Below, in pieces: positions 51,190 to 58,665 of a stretch of DNA of 64,000 nt. The notes under the pieces are model-generated. The model ran no database searches. It had not been told where the DNA came from and saw nothing but the letters and a program-made list of their open reading frames with translations. The stretch is from Clostridiales bacterium (lineage in GTDB: Bacteria; Bacillota; Clostridia; Christensenellales; Aristaeellaceae), in contig JAAYIN010000037.1 of the NCBI GenBank assembly GCA_012523405.1, positions 1 to 64,000 on the forward strand, in the 5' to 3' direction. Each line of letters starts with the position of its first letter. Positions within the stretch are counted from its first letter, which is position 1. The translations under genes were made by a program, and so were the position numbers.

Positions 51190-51882
51190 TTCATCACTCC
51201 TTTGTTTCGTTGATTCGTTGTCATTCAAAGATGTCTGCCTGGTCAATGATTTGCACATTGGCACTTACGCTGGAAGTGCGCAAATTAGGTTATCTAAACT
51301 CCTGTCAATGGCAAATGCCACCACAAGCAGACATTCTCGCCTTCGTATCGCAAAAAAACCCTGATCTACATCCAGTATTGGACGATGTCGACCAAATCAT
51401 ACTGCCGTCATCCTAAGTGACCTCAGGCAATACTTGATCGATGCAGACAAGTACCTTTGCAAAACATTTTTTCAGAAATTTTTCTGTTACACTGAAAGCA
51501 CATGCAATGCACCAAATATGACATGCTATTAAAGTGTATGCATTCAGCCCTATAAAAATGACTACCCATTAAGTATAACAAGATGTGAGGAAATAAGCAA
51601 CTTGCCAATCGATTCTTAACAGTTCGTTAATTTCCAGAGGGCCGTAGTGAAATAATATATCGTCTCATTCCAAATAGACCATCCGTCAAGCGTACGATAC
51701 ATGTATAAAGTCACATCGCAGCCCAGCCATCGTTTTTTTTCTGAGAACGAAGAAATATTTGTACTTCCAAATCTTTCCCCTGCATAAACCCACCTCAAAA
51801 TCCCATACTAGGGATGCAAAGACAAAACGGCACAAACGTGCATTAGCTGCACGTCAAAAGCCGTCAAGGAGGCTGAAAGCAA
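51190..51882. other. 693-nt intergenic region upstream of spoVT
   Basis: The region holds the leader of the DUF1538 gene on the left and the spoVT promoter on the right. A 61-codon frame at 51231-51416 (+) gives a protein-like string (ending H-P-V-L-D-D-V-D-Q-I-I-L-P) but has no ribosome site. A minus-strand frame at 51616-51798 lacks an ATG start. Both may be debris of older genes. No RNA gene or mobile element is seen. Confidence 0.5.
51782..51810 (+). promoter_or_regulatory. Sigma-G/F-type promoter of spoVT
   Basis: GCATA (51782-51786), a 17-bp spacer and CATACTA (51804-51810) match the forespore sigma-G consensus (GNATR, CATNNTA). spoVT is a known sigma-G gene in Bacillus. The transcription start would fall near 51817, giving a 66-nt leader. 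Confidence 0.72.
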
Positions 51883-52437
51883 TTGCGAGCAACAGGTATT
51901 GTGCGCAGAATAGACGAGCTTGGGCGTGTGGTTATCCCCAAAGAAATCAGAAGAACGCTTAGGATTCGTGAAGGAGATCCCTTGGAAATCTACACCGACA
52001 GGGACGGTGAGGTCATCCTAAAGAAGTATTCCCCCATCGGCGAAATGTCCGCCTTCGCAAAGGACTATACCGAATCCATCTTTCGTTCAATGGGCCATAT
52101 TGCATGCATCGTTGACCGTGATCAGGTAGTAGCAGCAAGCGGCGTGAGCAAAAAGGAGCTATCGGATAAACCTATTAGTCATGATCTTGAAACCGCCATT
52201 GCCAATCGTCAAACCGTAGCCATCAACCGCGCTGGCGGCGGAAAAATCGTTGCCGTCACCAACGAGGACGATATCACAGGCTATACCGCGCAGGTGGTTT
52301 CTCCCATCATCTCAGATGGCGAGGCCATCGGTGCAGTGCTTCTTTTGAGCAAGGAACAAGGCGCAAAGATGGGCGATGCAGAGCTTAAGGTTGCAGAGAC
52401 TGCCGCAGGCACTGTTGGCCGCCAGATGGAGCAATAA
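51883..52437 (+). CDS. spoVT: Stage V sporulation protein T, AbrB-like forespore regulator
   Basis: The 184-aa protein has an AbrB swapped-hairpin DNA-binding domain (1-50, R-R-I-D-E-L-G-R-V-V-I-P-K-E-I-R-R-T-L) and a C-terminal GAF-like domain (about 55-180). SpoVT adjusts sigma-G gene expression in the forespore. The start is a TTG at 51883 with AAGGAGG 10 nt upstream. A sigma-G-type promoter lies about 75 bp before it. A hairpin separates it from spoVB. Confidence 0.95.
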   Translation: MRATGIVRRIDELGRVVIPKEIRRTLRIREGDPLEIYTDRDGEVILKKYSPIGEMSAFAKDYTESIFRSMGHIACIVDRDQVVAASGVSKKELSDKPISHDLETAIANRQTVAINRAGGGKIVAVTNEDDITGYTAQVVSPIISDGEAIGAVLLLSKEQGAKMGDAELKVAETAAGTVGRQMEQ

Positions 52438-52479
52438 GCACAAAAAGGGCATCTGCCCATTCATGAAACAAAACTTGCG

Positions 52480-52520
52480 AAACCGCGGCAATGCGCATAT
52501 AATGAGCTTGCTGCGGTTTT
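52480..52520 (+). terminator. Terminator-like hairpin between spoVT and spoVB
   Basis: AAACCGCGGCAA pairs with TTGCTGCGGTTTT (one mismatch), ending in a T-run. It may end most spoVT transcripts or attenuate read-through. Confidence 0.65.
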
Positions 52521-52572
52521 TGGTATTTCCAGCCAAATGCCGCACTATCACTTCCATTCGGAGGGATTTTCT

Positions 52573-54168
52573 TTGACCAGTAAACAAAAATCAATCGTGG
52601 GCGGCATGACGATACTAAGTATCGTGGGCATTGTCTGCAAGATTGTCGGTGCACTTTATCGCATCCCCTTGCAATGGCTCATCGGAGATGAGGGCATGGG
52701 TACGTACCAGCTCATCTTCCCATCCTATAATATGCTGCTAACGATTTCTTCCGCCGGTCTGCCAGTAGCCATCAGCCGCATGGTCAGCTATTCTCTTGCG
52801 CAGGATAACCCCGGTAACGCTCGCCGCATCTTCCGCATTGCCCTCAGTTTTTTATCAGCGGTTGGCTGCGTTGCGATGATTTTCATGATCGCCTTTAGCC
52901 CCGCGCTGGCTCGCCGCACGGGCGACATCACCACACAACCCGGATTTGTTGCCATTGCGCCCTCTTTGCTGCTCGTTTGTACGATGTCTGCATTCCGCGG
53001 CTTCATGCAGGGACAGCAAAACATGGTGCCCACCGCTATCTCCCAGCTCATTGAGCAGGTTGGCAAGGTTTTTGTTGCACTGCCCTTGGCATGGCTGGGT
53101 ATGCGTACATCCATTGCCTATGCAGTCGCGGGCATGTTCCTTGGCACAAGCATCGCCGAGGCCGCTGCACTGCTTTATATGTTTGTGGTTTACCGCAAAA
53201 AGAAAGCCGATTTTGATCTGCGTTTGCAGGATGAAACGCAGGATTTATCCGATAATAAGGCGCTTGCAAAGCAGCTCTTTTCGCTCAGCATTCCCATCAC
53301 CATCGGCGCATGCATCGTTCCGCTGGCTTCCTTTATCGATAGCGGACTGCTGCTTAACCGCCTAATCCTTGCTGGTTTTGAGCTTGATAACGCCCGCGCG
53401 CTCTATGGGCGCTATGGCAATGTGCTGTCTTTGATCAATATACCCACCGGACTTGCAACCGCCATTGCCATGAGCCTTGTGCCTTCCATTTCTACCGCAA
53501 TGGCTCGCGGAGACGGACAGGCCATGCGCCACCAAAGCGCTCTTGGGCTCAAGCTTTCGCTGGTCATAGGGCTCCCTTGCTCCCTTGGCATGAGCATGCT
53601 GAGCAAGCAACTTTTGAGCATGGTCTATAAATTCAACACCCCAGATGCCCTGAATGTCGCCGCGCAGCTTCTGAGCATCTCCAGCTTTACCATTGTGCTG
53701 TTTACTGTTGTGCAAAGCACGACGGGCATTCTCCAAGGGCTGCGCAAACAACGCATCCCCATGTACACGCTTGTTGCAGGCGTTGCGGTAAAGATCTTCC
53801 TGAACTACACATTGATTGCCATGCCTCAGATCAACATTTTCGGCGCACCCATCGCGTCGCTTGCCTGCTATACCATCAGCATGGTGCCCAACCTCTACTT
53901 CGTATATAAGTACACCAAAATGAAGTTTGACTTCATGAATACGCTCGCTAAGCCCTTGCTGTCGACCGTGCTCATGGGCGTAGTGCTTTATCTGTTTATC
54001 AAGCTGCTGCCATCAGGCAGGCTTTGGACATTGATCCTCGTTTTCATCGGCATGATCAGCTACTTTGGTTTTGCCTTGCTTACAGGCGCACTCAGCAGGG
54101 ATGATATCCAGCCCCTGCTTCGCCGCATCAACCGAAAGAAACTAAAGCGTACGAAAGAAGGGAAGTAA
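52573..54168 (+). CDS. spoVB: SpoVB/MurJ-family polysaccharide flippase-like membrane protein
   Basis: The 531-aa MOP-superfamily protein has about fourteen membrane helices. The N-terminal block G-A-L-Y-R-I-P-L-Q-W-L-I-G-D-E-G-M-G-T-Y-Q and F-R-G-F-M-Q-G-Q-Q-N-M-V-P-T-A are SpoVB signatures. SpoVB is needed for spore cortex synthesis and is thought to move lipid-linked precursors. A TTG at 52573 with GGAGGG 7 nt upstream is the best start. An in-frame ATG at 52537 has no ribosome site. The order spoVT-spoVB-mazG-hup matches the yabM-yabN region of Bacillus. Confidence 0.92.
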   Translation: MTSKQKSIVGGMTILSIVGIVCKIVGALYRIPLQWLIGDEGMGTYQLIFPSYNMLLTISSAGLPVAISRMVSYSLAQDNPGNARRIFRIALSFLSAVGCVAMIFMIAFSPALARRTGDITTQPGFVAIAPSLLLVCTMSAFRGFMQGQQNMVPTAISQLIEQVGKVFVALPLAWLGMRTSIAYAVAGMFLGTSIAEAAALLYMFVVYRKKKADFDLRLQDETQDLSDNKALAKQLFSLSIPITIGACIVPLASFIDSGLLLNRLILAGFELDNARALYGRYGNVLSLINIPTGLATAIAMSLVPSISTAMARGDGQAMRHQSALGLKLSLVIGLPCSLGMSMLSKQLLSMVYKFNTPDALNVAAQLLSISSFTIVLFTVVQSTTGILQGLRKQRIPMYTLVAGVAVKIFLNYTLIAMPQINIFGAPIASLACYTISMVPNLYFVYKYTKMKFDFMNTLAKPLLSTVLMGVVLYLFIKLLPSGRLWTLILVFIGMISYFGFALLTGALSRDDIQPLLRRINRKKLKRTKEGK

Positions 54169-54170
54169 CA

Positions 54171-55622
54171 TTGAATCCAATCACCGTTGTCACCTTGGGA
54201 ACAGGATGTGAGGCATACCTCACGCGCGGAGCATATCGCGCGCTTCAGGACGCATCAAAGGTCGTGCTTCGCACAGAGCGTCACCCGCTAGCACCGTTCA
54301 TCAAAAACGAAGGAATCGCTTATGAAACACTAGATTCGCTCTATGATGAATGTGAGGATTTCGATACCTTCAACACCGCTGCTGCCGTTTCGCTTCTTTC
54401 GCTTGCTCAGTCATCGCCCATCTGCTATGCAGTGAGCGATCCGGCGTTTGATAACACCATCGGTGCATTGCTGAAACTCGAGGGTACAGATACCAGCATC
54501 ACCATTCTACCAGGCGTGAGCCATGCGGACAGATGTCTTTCGCTGCTCGCTCATCAGACCTCATCGGTTCGGCTGTATGCGGCAAGTGAGTTTCAGTCAG
54601 CACGCGTTACGCCCAGCGAACCATTGCTGCTTTGCGAGCTGAACAGCAGAGAATCCGCCAGCGGCTGCAAACTGCATTTGATGTCCCTCATGCCCGATGA
54701 CCTCACAGTTTCATTGATCCAAGGGGACGGGAAAAGCGGCGAACTGACGCGCTATGACATTCCTCTTTTTGAGCTGGATCGCCAAGCATCCTATAACCAC
54801 CTATCCGCTGTGTACATTCCAGCCGCCATCCTTGATCAGCGTATTCGCTATGACATGGACGACCTCATCGAGGTGATGATGCGCCTTCGTGCGCCTGACG
54901 GCTGTCCATGGGACAGGGAGCAATCACATGAAACGCTGCTCAAGGATTTGCTGGAGGAAAGTTACGAGTTCATACAGGCGGTTCGTGATGAGGATGTCGA
55001 GCATATGTATGATGAGCTAGGTGATGTTTTATTGCAGGTCGTATTCCATGCCGAGATTGCGCGCCAGCACGGCGAATTTGATATCAACGATGTCACCACT
55101 GCCATCTGCCAAAAGATGATCGAGCGTCACACCCATATCTTTGGCAACGAAAAGGCTGAAACGGCTGAGGATGTGCTAGTCAACTGGGAGGCAATCAAAC
55201 GCAAACAGCGCGGCATATCATCCACCTCAGAGGCAATGGACGATGTCTCCACCGGACTATCCTCCCTCATGCGCGCGAGCAAGGTGCAGCACAAGGCCGC
55301 CAAGGTCGGTTTTGATTTTGAGAGTGCACAGGATGCCTTCAAGAAGATTTATGAGGAGGCAGACGAGGTTGCGGAGAATATTCGCAACGGTGAAGACCCC
55401 GAAATGGAGCTGGGAGATCTTCTTTTTTCAATTGTGAACGTATCCCGTCTTTTAGGCGCAAACCCTGATATCGCCTTGTTTACAGCCACCAACAAGTTCA
55501 TTTCACGCTTTAAGAAAATGGAAATTTTGATAAAAAAGACGGGAAAATGCATTCAGGACTTGACTTTATCAGAAATGGATGTATACTGGACAGCGGGAAA
55601 GCGTGATGGGGAAAGGGTTTGA
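54171..55622 (+). CDS. MazG-family nucleoside triphosphate pyrophosphohydrolase with N-terminal methylase-like domain (YabN type)
   Basis: The 483-aa fusion has an N-terminal tetrapyrrole-methylase-like domain (about 1-215, T-V-V-T-L-G-T-G and a degenerate middle) and two MazG units: D-G-C-P-W-D-R-E-Q-S-H-E-T-L near 245 with L-E-E-S-Y-E and D-E-L-G-D-V-L-L-Q-V-V, and a second E-E-A-D-E...E-L-G-D-L-L-F near 400. MazG removes pyrophosphate from (d)NTPs. The start is TTG 54171, 2 nt after the spoVB stop. Confidence 0.93.
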   Translation: MNPITVVTLGTGCEAYLTRGAYRALQDASKVVLRTERHPLAPFIKNEGIAYETLDSLYDECEDFDTFNTAAAVSLLSLAQSSPICYAVSDPAFDNTIGALLKLEGTDTSITILPGVSHADRCLSLLAHQTSSVRLYAASEFQSARVTPSEPLLLCELNSRESASGCKLHLMSLMPDDLTVSLIQGDGKSGELTRYDIPLFELDRQASYNHLSAVYIPAAILDQRIRYDMDDLIEVMMRLRAPDGCPWDREQSHETLLKDLLEESYEFIQAVRDEDVEHMYDELGDVLLQVVFHAEIARQHGEFDINDVTTAICQKMIERHTHIFGNEKAETAEDVLVNWEAIKRKQRGISSTSEAMDDVSTGLSSLMRASKVQHKAAKVGFDFESAQDAFKKIYEEADEVAENIRNGEDPEMELGDLLFSIVNVSRLLGANPDIALFTATNKFISRFKKMEILIKKTGKCIQDLTLSEMDVYWTAGKRDGERV

Positions 55623-55672
55623 TACTGAAATCCGAGCACCCCACCTTTCAATAATATCTTGACCCTGGGAAC

Positions 55673-55695
55673 ACCATGTCCAACAAAAACATGGT
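55673..55695 (+). repeat. Small hairpin in hup leader
   Basis: ACCATGT and ACATGGT form a 7-bp perfect stem with a 9-nt loop, 7 nt before the AGGAGG of hup. It may affect translation or stability of an abundant mRNA. Confidence 0.45.
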
Positions 55696-55719
55696 AATAA
55701 CATGAGGAGGTATTCATTT

Positions 55720-55995
55720 ATGAACAAAGCTGAATTAACTACTGCTATCGTGAAGAAGACCGGTTTTACCAAGAAGGATGCTGAAAAGGCATTGGCAGCT
55801 GTAACAGAAGTAATCACTGAGGCTCTATCCGCTGGCGAAAAAGTTCAGGTTGTTGGCTTCGGCTCTTTCGAAGTTCGCAATCGTCCCGCACGCGTTGCTC
55901 GCAACCCCCGCACCGGCGAACAGATCCAGATCGAAGCTTCTAAGGCTCCTGTTTTCAAAGCAGGCAAGGCTCTGAAGGACAGCGTTAACGCTTAA
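55720..55995 (+). CDS. hup: DNA-binding protein HU
   Basis: The 91-aa histone-like protein starts MNKAELTTAIVKKTGFTKKD and has the family signature G-F-G-S-F-E-V-R-N-R-P-A-R-V-A-R-N-P-R-T-G near 46-66. HU bends and packages DNA as a dimer. AGGAGG 9 nt upstream sets the start at 55720. A strong terminator follows. Confidence 0.97.
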   Translation: MNKAELTTAIVKKTGFTKKDAEKALAAVTEVITEALSAGEKVQVVGFGSFEVRNRPARVARNPRTGEQIQIEASKAPVFKAGKALKDSVNA

Positions 55996-56025
55996 TTGAT
56001 CTAAATTGTCGCCATTTTCGGTGAC

Positions 56026-56061
56026 AAAGCACCTGTGTCTTTTGACGCAGGTGCTTTTTTT
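56026..56061 (+). terminator. Intrinsic terminator after hup
   Basis: AAAGCACCTG and CAGGTGCTTT pair perfectly and T7 follows. It ends the spoVT-hup stretch. Confidence 0.9.
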
Positions 56062-56071
56062 CTTCCTCCGA

Positions 56072-56100
56072 TTGCTCTATCGCTTCAAATTTGGTATGAT
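56072..56100 (+). promoter_or_regulatory. Promoter of the M42 peptidase gene
   Basis: TTGCTC (56072-56077), a 17-bp spacer and TATGAT (56095-56100), about 31 bp before the start codon. Confidence 0.7.
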
Positions 56101-56130
56101 ATGCTTACACTCAAATAGGAGGTTATGATC

Positions 56131-57153
56131 ATGAATACACAATATGCAATTGAGCAAACAATGAGATTGTTGGCTATTGACAGCCCCACAAGCTATACAA
56201 AAAACGTGACTGACGACTTGCTCGTCACCCTAACCGATCTAGGCTTCAGACCCACCAGAACGCGCAAGGGCTGCGTTGTCTGCCCTATCGGCGGAAACGG
56301 GCATCCGCTCGCATTGGCTGCACATGTGGACACACTTGGGCTGATGGTTCGAAACATCAAAAGCAACGGACGTTTAGCCTTCACCCGCATTGGCGGTCCA
56401 TCCTATCAGGCGATTGAAACAGAGAACGTGACCGTGATCACGCGCGAGGGCAAACGCTACAGCGGCGTGGTGCAGGTTCAAAATGCATCCATCCATGTAA
56501 ACGATGACCTTGACGGCGGCAAGCGGAGCGACAAGACAATGGAGATACTGCTTGACGAAATGGTTTCCACCAAAGAGGAGACCCATGCGCTTGGCGTCAG
56601 CGTTGGCGATATCGTCTGCCTTGATCCCCGCGCGCAGGTCATGCCATCAGGTCACATCCGCAGCCGTTTCCTTGACGACAAGCTCAGTGCGGGTATGCTC
56701 ATCGCCGTTGCCCGCGCAGTGTCCGAAGGTCATGTAACGCTTTCCCGAAGCACAACCCTCTACTTCTCTGTATATGAGGAGGTTGGGCATGGTGCATCCA
56801 GCGGACTACCTGCTGATCTGGAAGAATTGCTCGTGGTGGACATGGGCTGCGTGGGCGATGAAATCGACTGTACAGAGCAGCAGGTCTCCATCTGCGCCAA
56901 GGATAGCAGCGGACCCTATGACTACGATATGACCAGCCGTTTGATCGCTCTTTGCAAAAAAGAGAGCATTGATTATGCGGTGGATGTCTATCCCCACTAT
57001 GGTTCTGATGCAGGCGCGGCATTGTCGGCAGGATTTGATATTCGCTGTGCGCTGATCGGCGCAGGCGTCTATGCCTCCCACGGCTATGAGCGCGGACATA
57101 TCCTCGGTGTCCAGAACTCCTTGAAGCTGATCAAGGCATTCATCGAGGCGTAA
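56131..57153 (+). CDS. M42-family aminopeptidase
   Basis: The 340-aa di-metal aminopeptidase (tetrahedral TET/glutamyl aminopeptidase family) has A-A-H-V-D-T-L-G near 67, F-L-D-D-K-L-S-A-G near 178, the catalytic Y-E-E-V-G-H-G-A near 214, D-M-G near 235, and S-H-G-Y-E-R near 320. GGAGG lies 8 nt before ATG 56131. An ATG at 56125 is too close. It has its own promoter between the hup terminator and rqcP, interrupting the usual mazG-hup-rqcP run. Confidence 0.9.
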   Translation: MNTQYAIEQTMRLLAIDSPTSYTKNVTDDLLVTLTDLGFRPTRTRKGCVVCPIGGNGHPLALAAHVDTLGLMVRNIKSNGRLAFTRIGGPSYQAIETENVTVITREGKRYSGVVQVQNASIHVNDDLDGGKRSDKTMEILLDEMVSTKEETHALGVSVGDIVCLDPRAQVMPSGHIRSRFLDDKLSAGMLIAVARAVSEGHVTLSRSTTLYFSVYEEVGHGASSGLPADLEELLVVDMGCVGDEIDCTEQQVSICAKDSSGPYDYDMTSRLIALCKKESIDYAVDVYPHYGSDAGAALSAGFDIRCALIGAGVYASHGYERGHILGVQNSLKLIKAFIEA

Positions 57154-57182
57154 ACACTCAGCAAAGAAAGAGGTATTTTCAT

Positions 57183-57461
57183 ATGCGTTTGGATAAATTT
57201 CTAAAGGTATCAAGAATCATTAAGCGCCGCACCGTCGCAAACGACGCATGCTCAGGCGGACGCGTTTCCCTCAATGGCAAGGTAGCCAAGCCGGGCGCAG
57301 AGGTCAAAGAAGGCGATTTGCTAGAAATCCGCTTCGGCAGCCGCATCGGCAAGTACCGCATTGCCCTGATCAAGGATGTTGTCCGCAAGGAAAATGCACA
57401 GGATATGTACGAGGTACTTGAGGAGGACGCGCAGACGAAAGCCGAGCGCGGCGAAGAATAA
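57183..57461 (+). CDS. rqcP: S4-domain ribosome quality control protein RqcP (YabO)
   Basis: The 92-aa protein is essentially one S4 RNA-binding domain (M-R-L-D-K-F-L-K-V-S-R-I-I-K-R-R-T near the start, then G-G-R-V-S-L-N-G-K-V-A-K-P) with a basic strand and an acidic tail. RqcP works with RqcH to add alanine tails on obstructed 50S subunits. It overlaps ispD by 1 nt. Confidence 0.92.
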   Translation: MRLDKFLKVSRIIKRRTVANDACSGGRVSLNGKVAKPGAEVKEGDLLEIRFGSRIGKYRIALIKDVVRKENAQDMYEVLEEDAQTKAERGEE

Positions 57462-58162
57462 TGAATAGTTACGTAATCGTACTTGGCGGTGGCAGCGGAA
57501 GGCGCATGGATGCAGGCGTGAACAAGGTGTTCCTGCCCCTTCGCGATGTCCCCGCCATCATCCGTTCCATCGCGCCCTTCTCTGCTATATGCACGGGCGC
57601 TATTGTGGTTGCAGCAGCTGATGAGCTGGAACAAATGCAGACGATGATTGGTCGATACGGTCTTTCAAAGTTCGTCAAGGCTGTGGTTAGCGGAGGCAAA
57701 GAGCGTCAGGACTCGGTCGCAAACGGACTAGCGGCACTGCCCGGCGATGCCGAAGCGGTGCTTGTTCACGATGGCGCACGCCCGCTGGTAACGGTGGACG
57801 TGATCAAGCGCGTGCTCTCCTCCATCCAAGCGCGAGGCTGCGGAATTGCTGCGGTCAGCGTGGTGGATACCATCAAGCGTGCCAAGCGCACGGGCGAGGT
57901 TATCCAAACCCCGCAAAGAGACGAGCTATATGCCATGCAAACCCCGCAGGGCTTCCGTGCCGACCTCATTCGCAGCGCCCACCTCAAAGCGTGCGAGGAA
58001 GGCTATATCGCCACCGATGATGCCGCGCTCCTTGAATATGCAGGCATGCCCGTATTTCTATGCGAGGGAGACCGCGAAAACATCAAACTCACAACAGCGA
58101 TTGACATTGCGCTTGCAGAGGCTATTTTGATTGCCCGCATGGAAAGGGAGATCATCGAATGA
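57461..58162 (+). CDS. ispD: 2-C-methyl-D-erythritol 4-phosphate cytidylyltransferase
   Basis: IspD joins CTP to MEP in the non-mevalonate isoprenoid pathway. The 233-aa protein has the nucleotide loop G-G-G-S-G-R-R-M-D-A-G-V-N-K near 9-22, S-G-G-K-E-R-Q-D-S-V near 77 and V-L-V-H-D-G-A-R-P near 98, then Q-T-P-Q. Its first base is the last base of the rqcP stop, and its end overlaps ispF by 4 nt. Confidence 0.96.
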   Translation: MNSYVIVLGGGSGRRMDAGVNKVFLPLRDVPAIIRSIAPFSAICTGAIVVAAADELEQMQTMIGRYGLSKFVKAVVSGGKERQDSVANGLAALPGDAEAVLVHDGARPLVTVDVIKRVLSSIQARGCGIAAVSVVDTIKRAKRTGEVIQTPQRDELYAMQTPQGFRADLIRSAHLKACEEGYIATDDAALLEYAGMPVFLCEGDRENIKLTTAIDIALAEAILIARMEREIIE

Positions 58163-58635
58163 TACGCATTGGTTATGGAATGGACGTACACAAATTAGTA
58201 GAAGATCGCAAGCTGATTTTATGCGGGATTGAAGTTCCGCACACCTTCGGTTTGCTTGGACACAGTGATGCAGACGTTGCTACCCACGCACTCATGGACG
58301 CGCTGCTTGGCGCACTGGCGCTTGGCGACATCGGCAAGTTATTCCCCGACACAAGCGAGGAATACCGCGGCGCGGATTCTGTTGAGCTGCTTAAGGTTGT
58401 GATGGAACACGTCAGTGAGCACGGCTATCGGCTTGGCAACACAGACATCACCATCGCCGCTCAGCGTCCCAAGCTTCGCCCCTACATTGACCTGATGCGC
58501 GAGAATCTAGCGGCTGCGATGAATGCCTCAGTCGACCAGATCAGCGTGAAAGCCACAACCACCGAAAATCTCGGTTTTGTTGGCGAAGAGCTCGGCATGA
58601 GTGCATATGCGGTCTGCCTTTTGATCAAAGCGTAA
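58159..58635 (+). CDS. ispF: 2-C-methyl-D-erythritol 2,4-cyclodiphosphate synthase
   Basis: IspF cyclises CDP-ME-2P, the step after IspE. The 158-aa trimeric enzyme has G-Y-G-M-D-V-H-K (zinc Asp8 and His10), G-H-S-D-A-D-V near 34, D-I-G-K-L-F-P-D-T near 56, and K-A-T-T-T-E-x-L-G-F-V-G near 130. ATGA overlap with ispD shows coupling. Confidence 0.97.
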   Translation: MIRIGYGMDVHKLVEDRKLILCGIEVPHTFGLLGHSDADVATHALMDALLGALALGDIGKLFPDTSEEYRGADSVELLKVVMEHVSEHGYRLGNTDITIAAQRPKLRPYIDLMRENLAAAMNASVDQISVKATTTENLGFVGEELGMSAYAVCLLIKA

Positions 58636-58665
58636 CCATACCACACCAAAGAGGAGAGGGTAGCG

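Noticed and set aside
51616-51798. 60-codon minus-strand frame rich in Trp and Tyr
   Set aside because: It starts only with TTG, has no ribosome site in position, and shows no recognisable domain.
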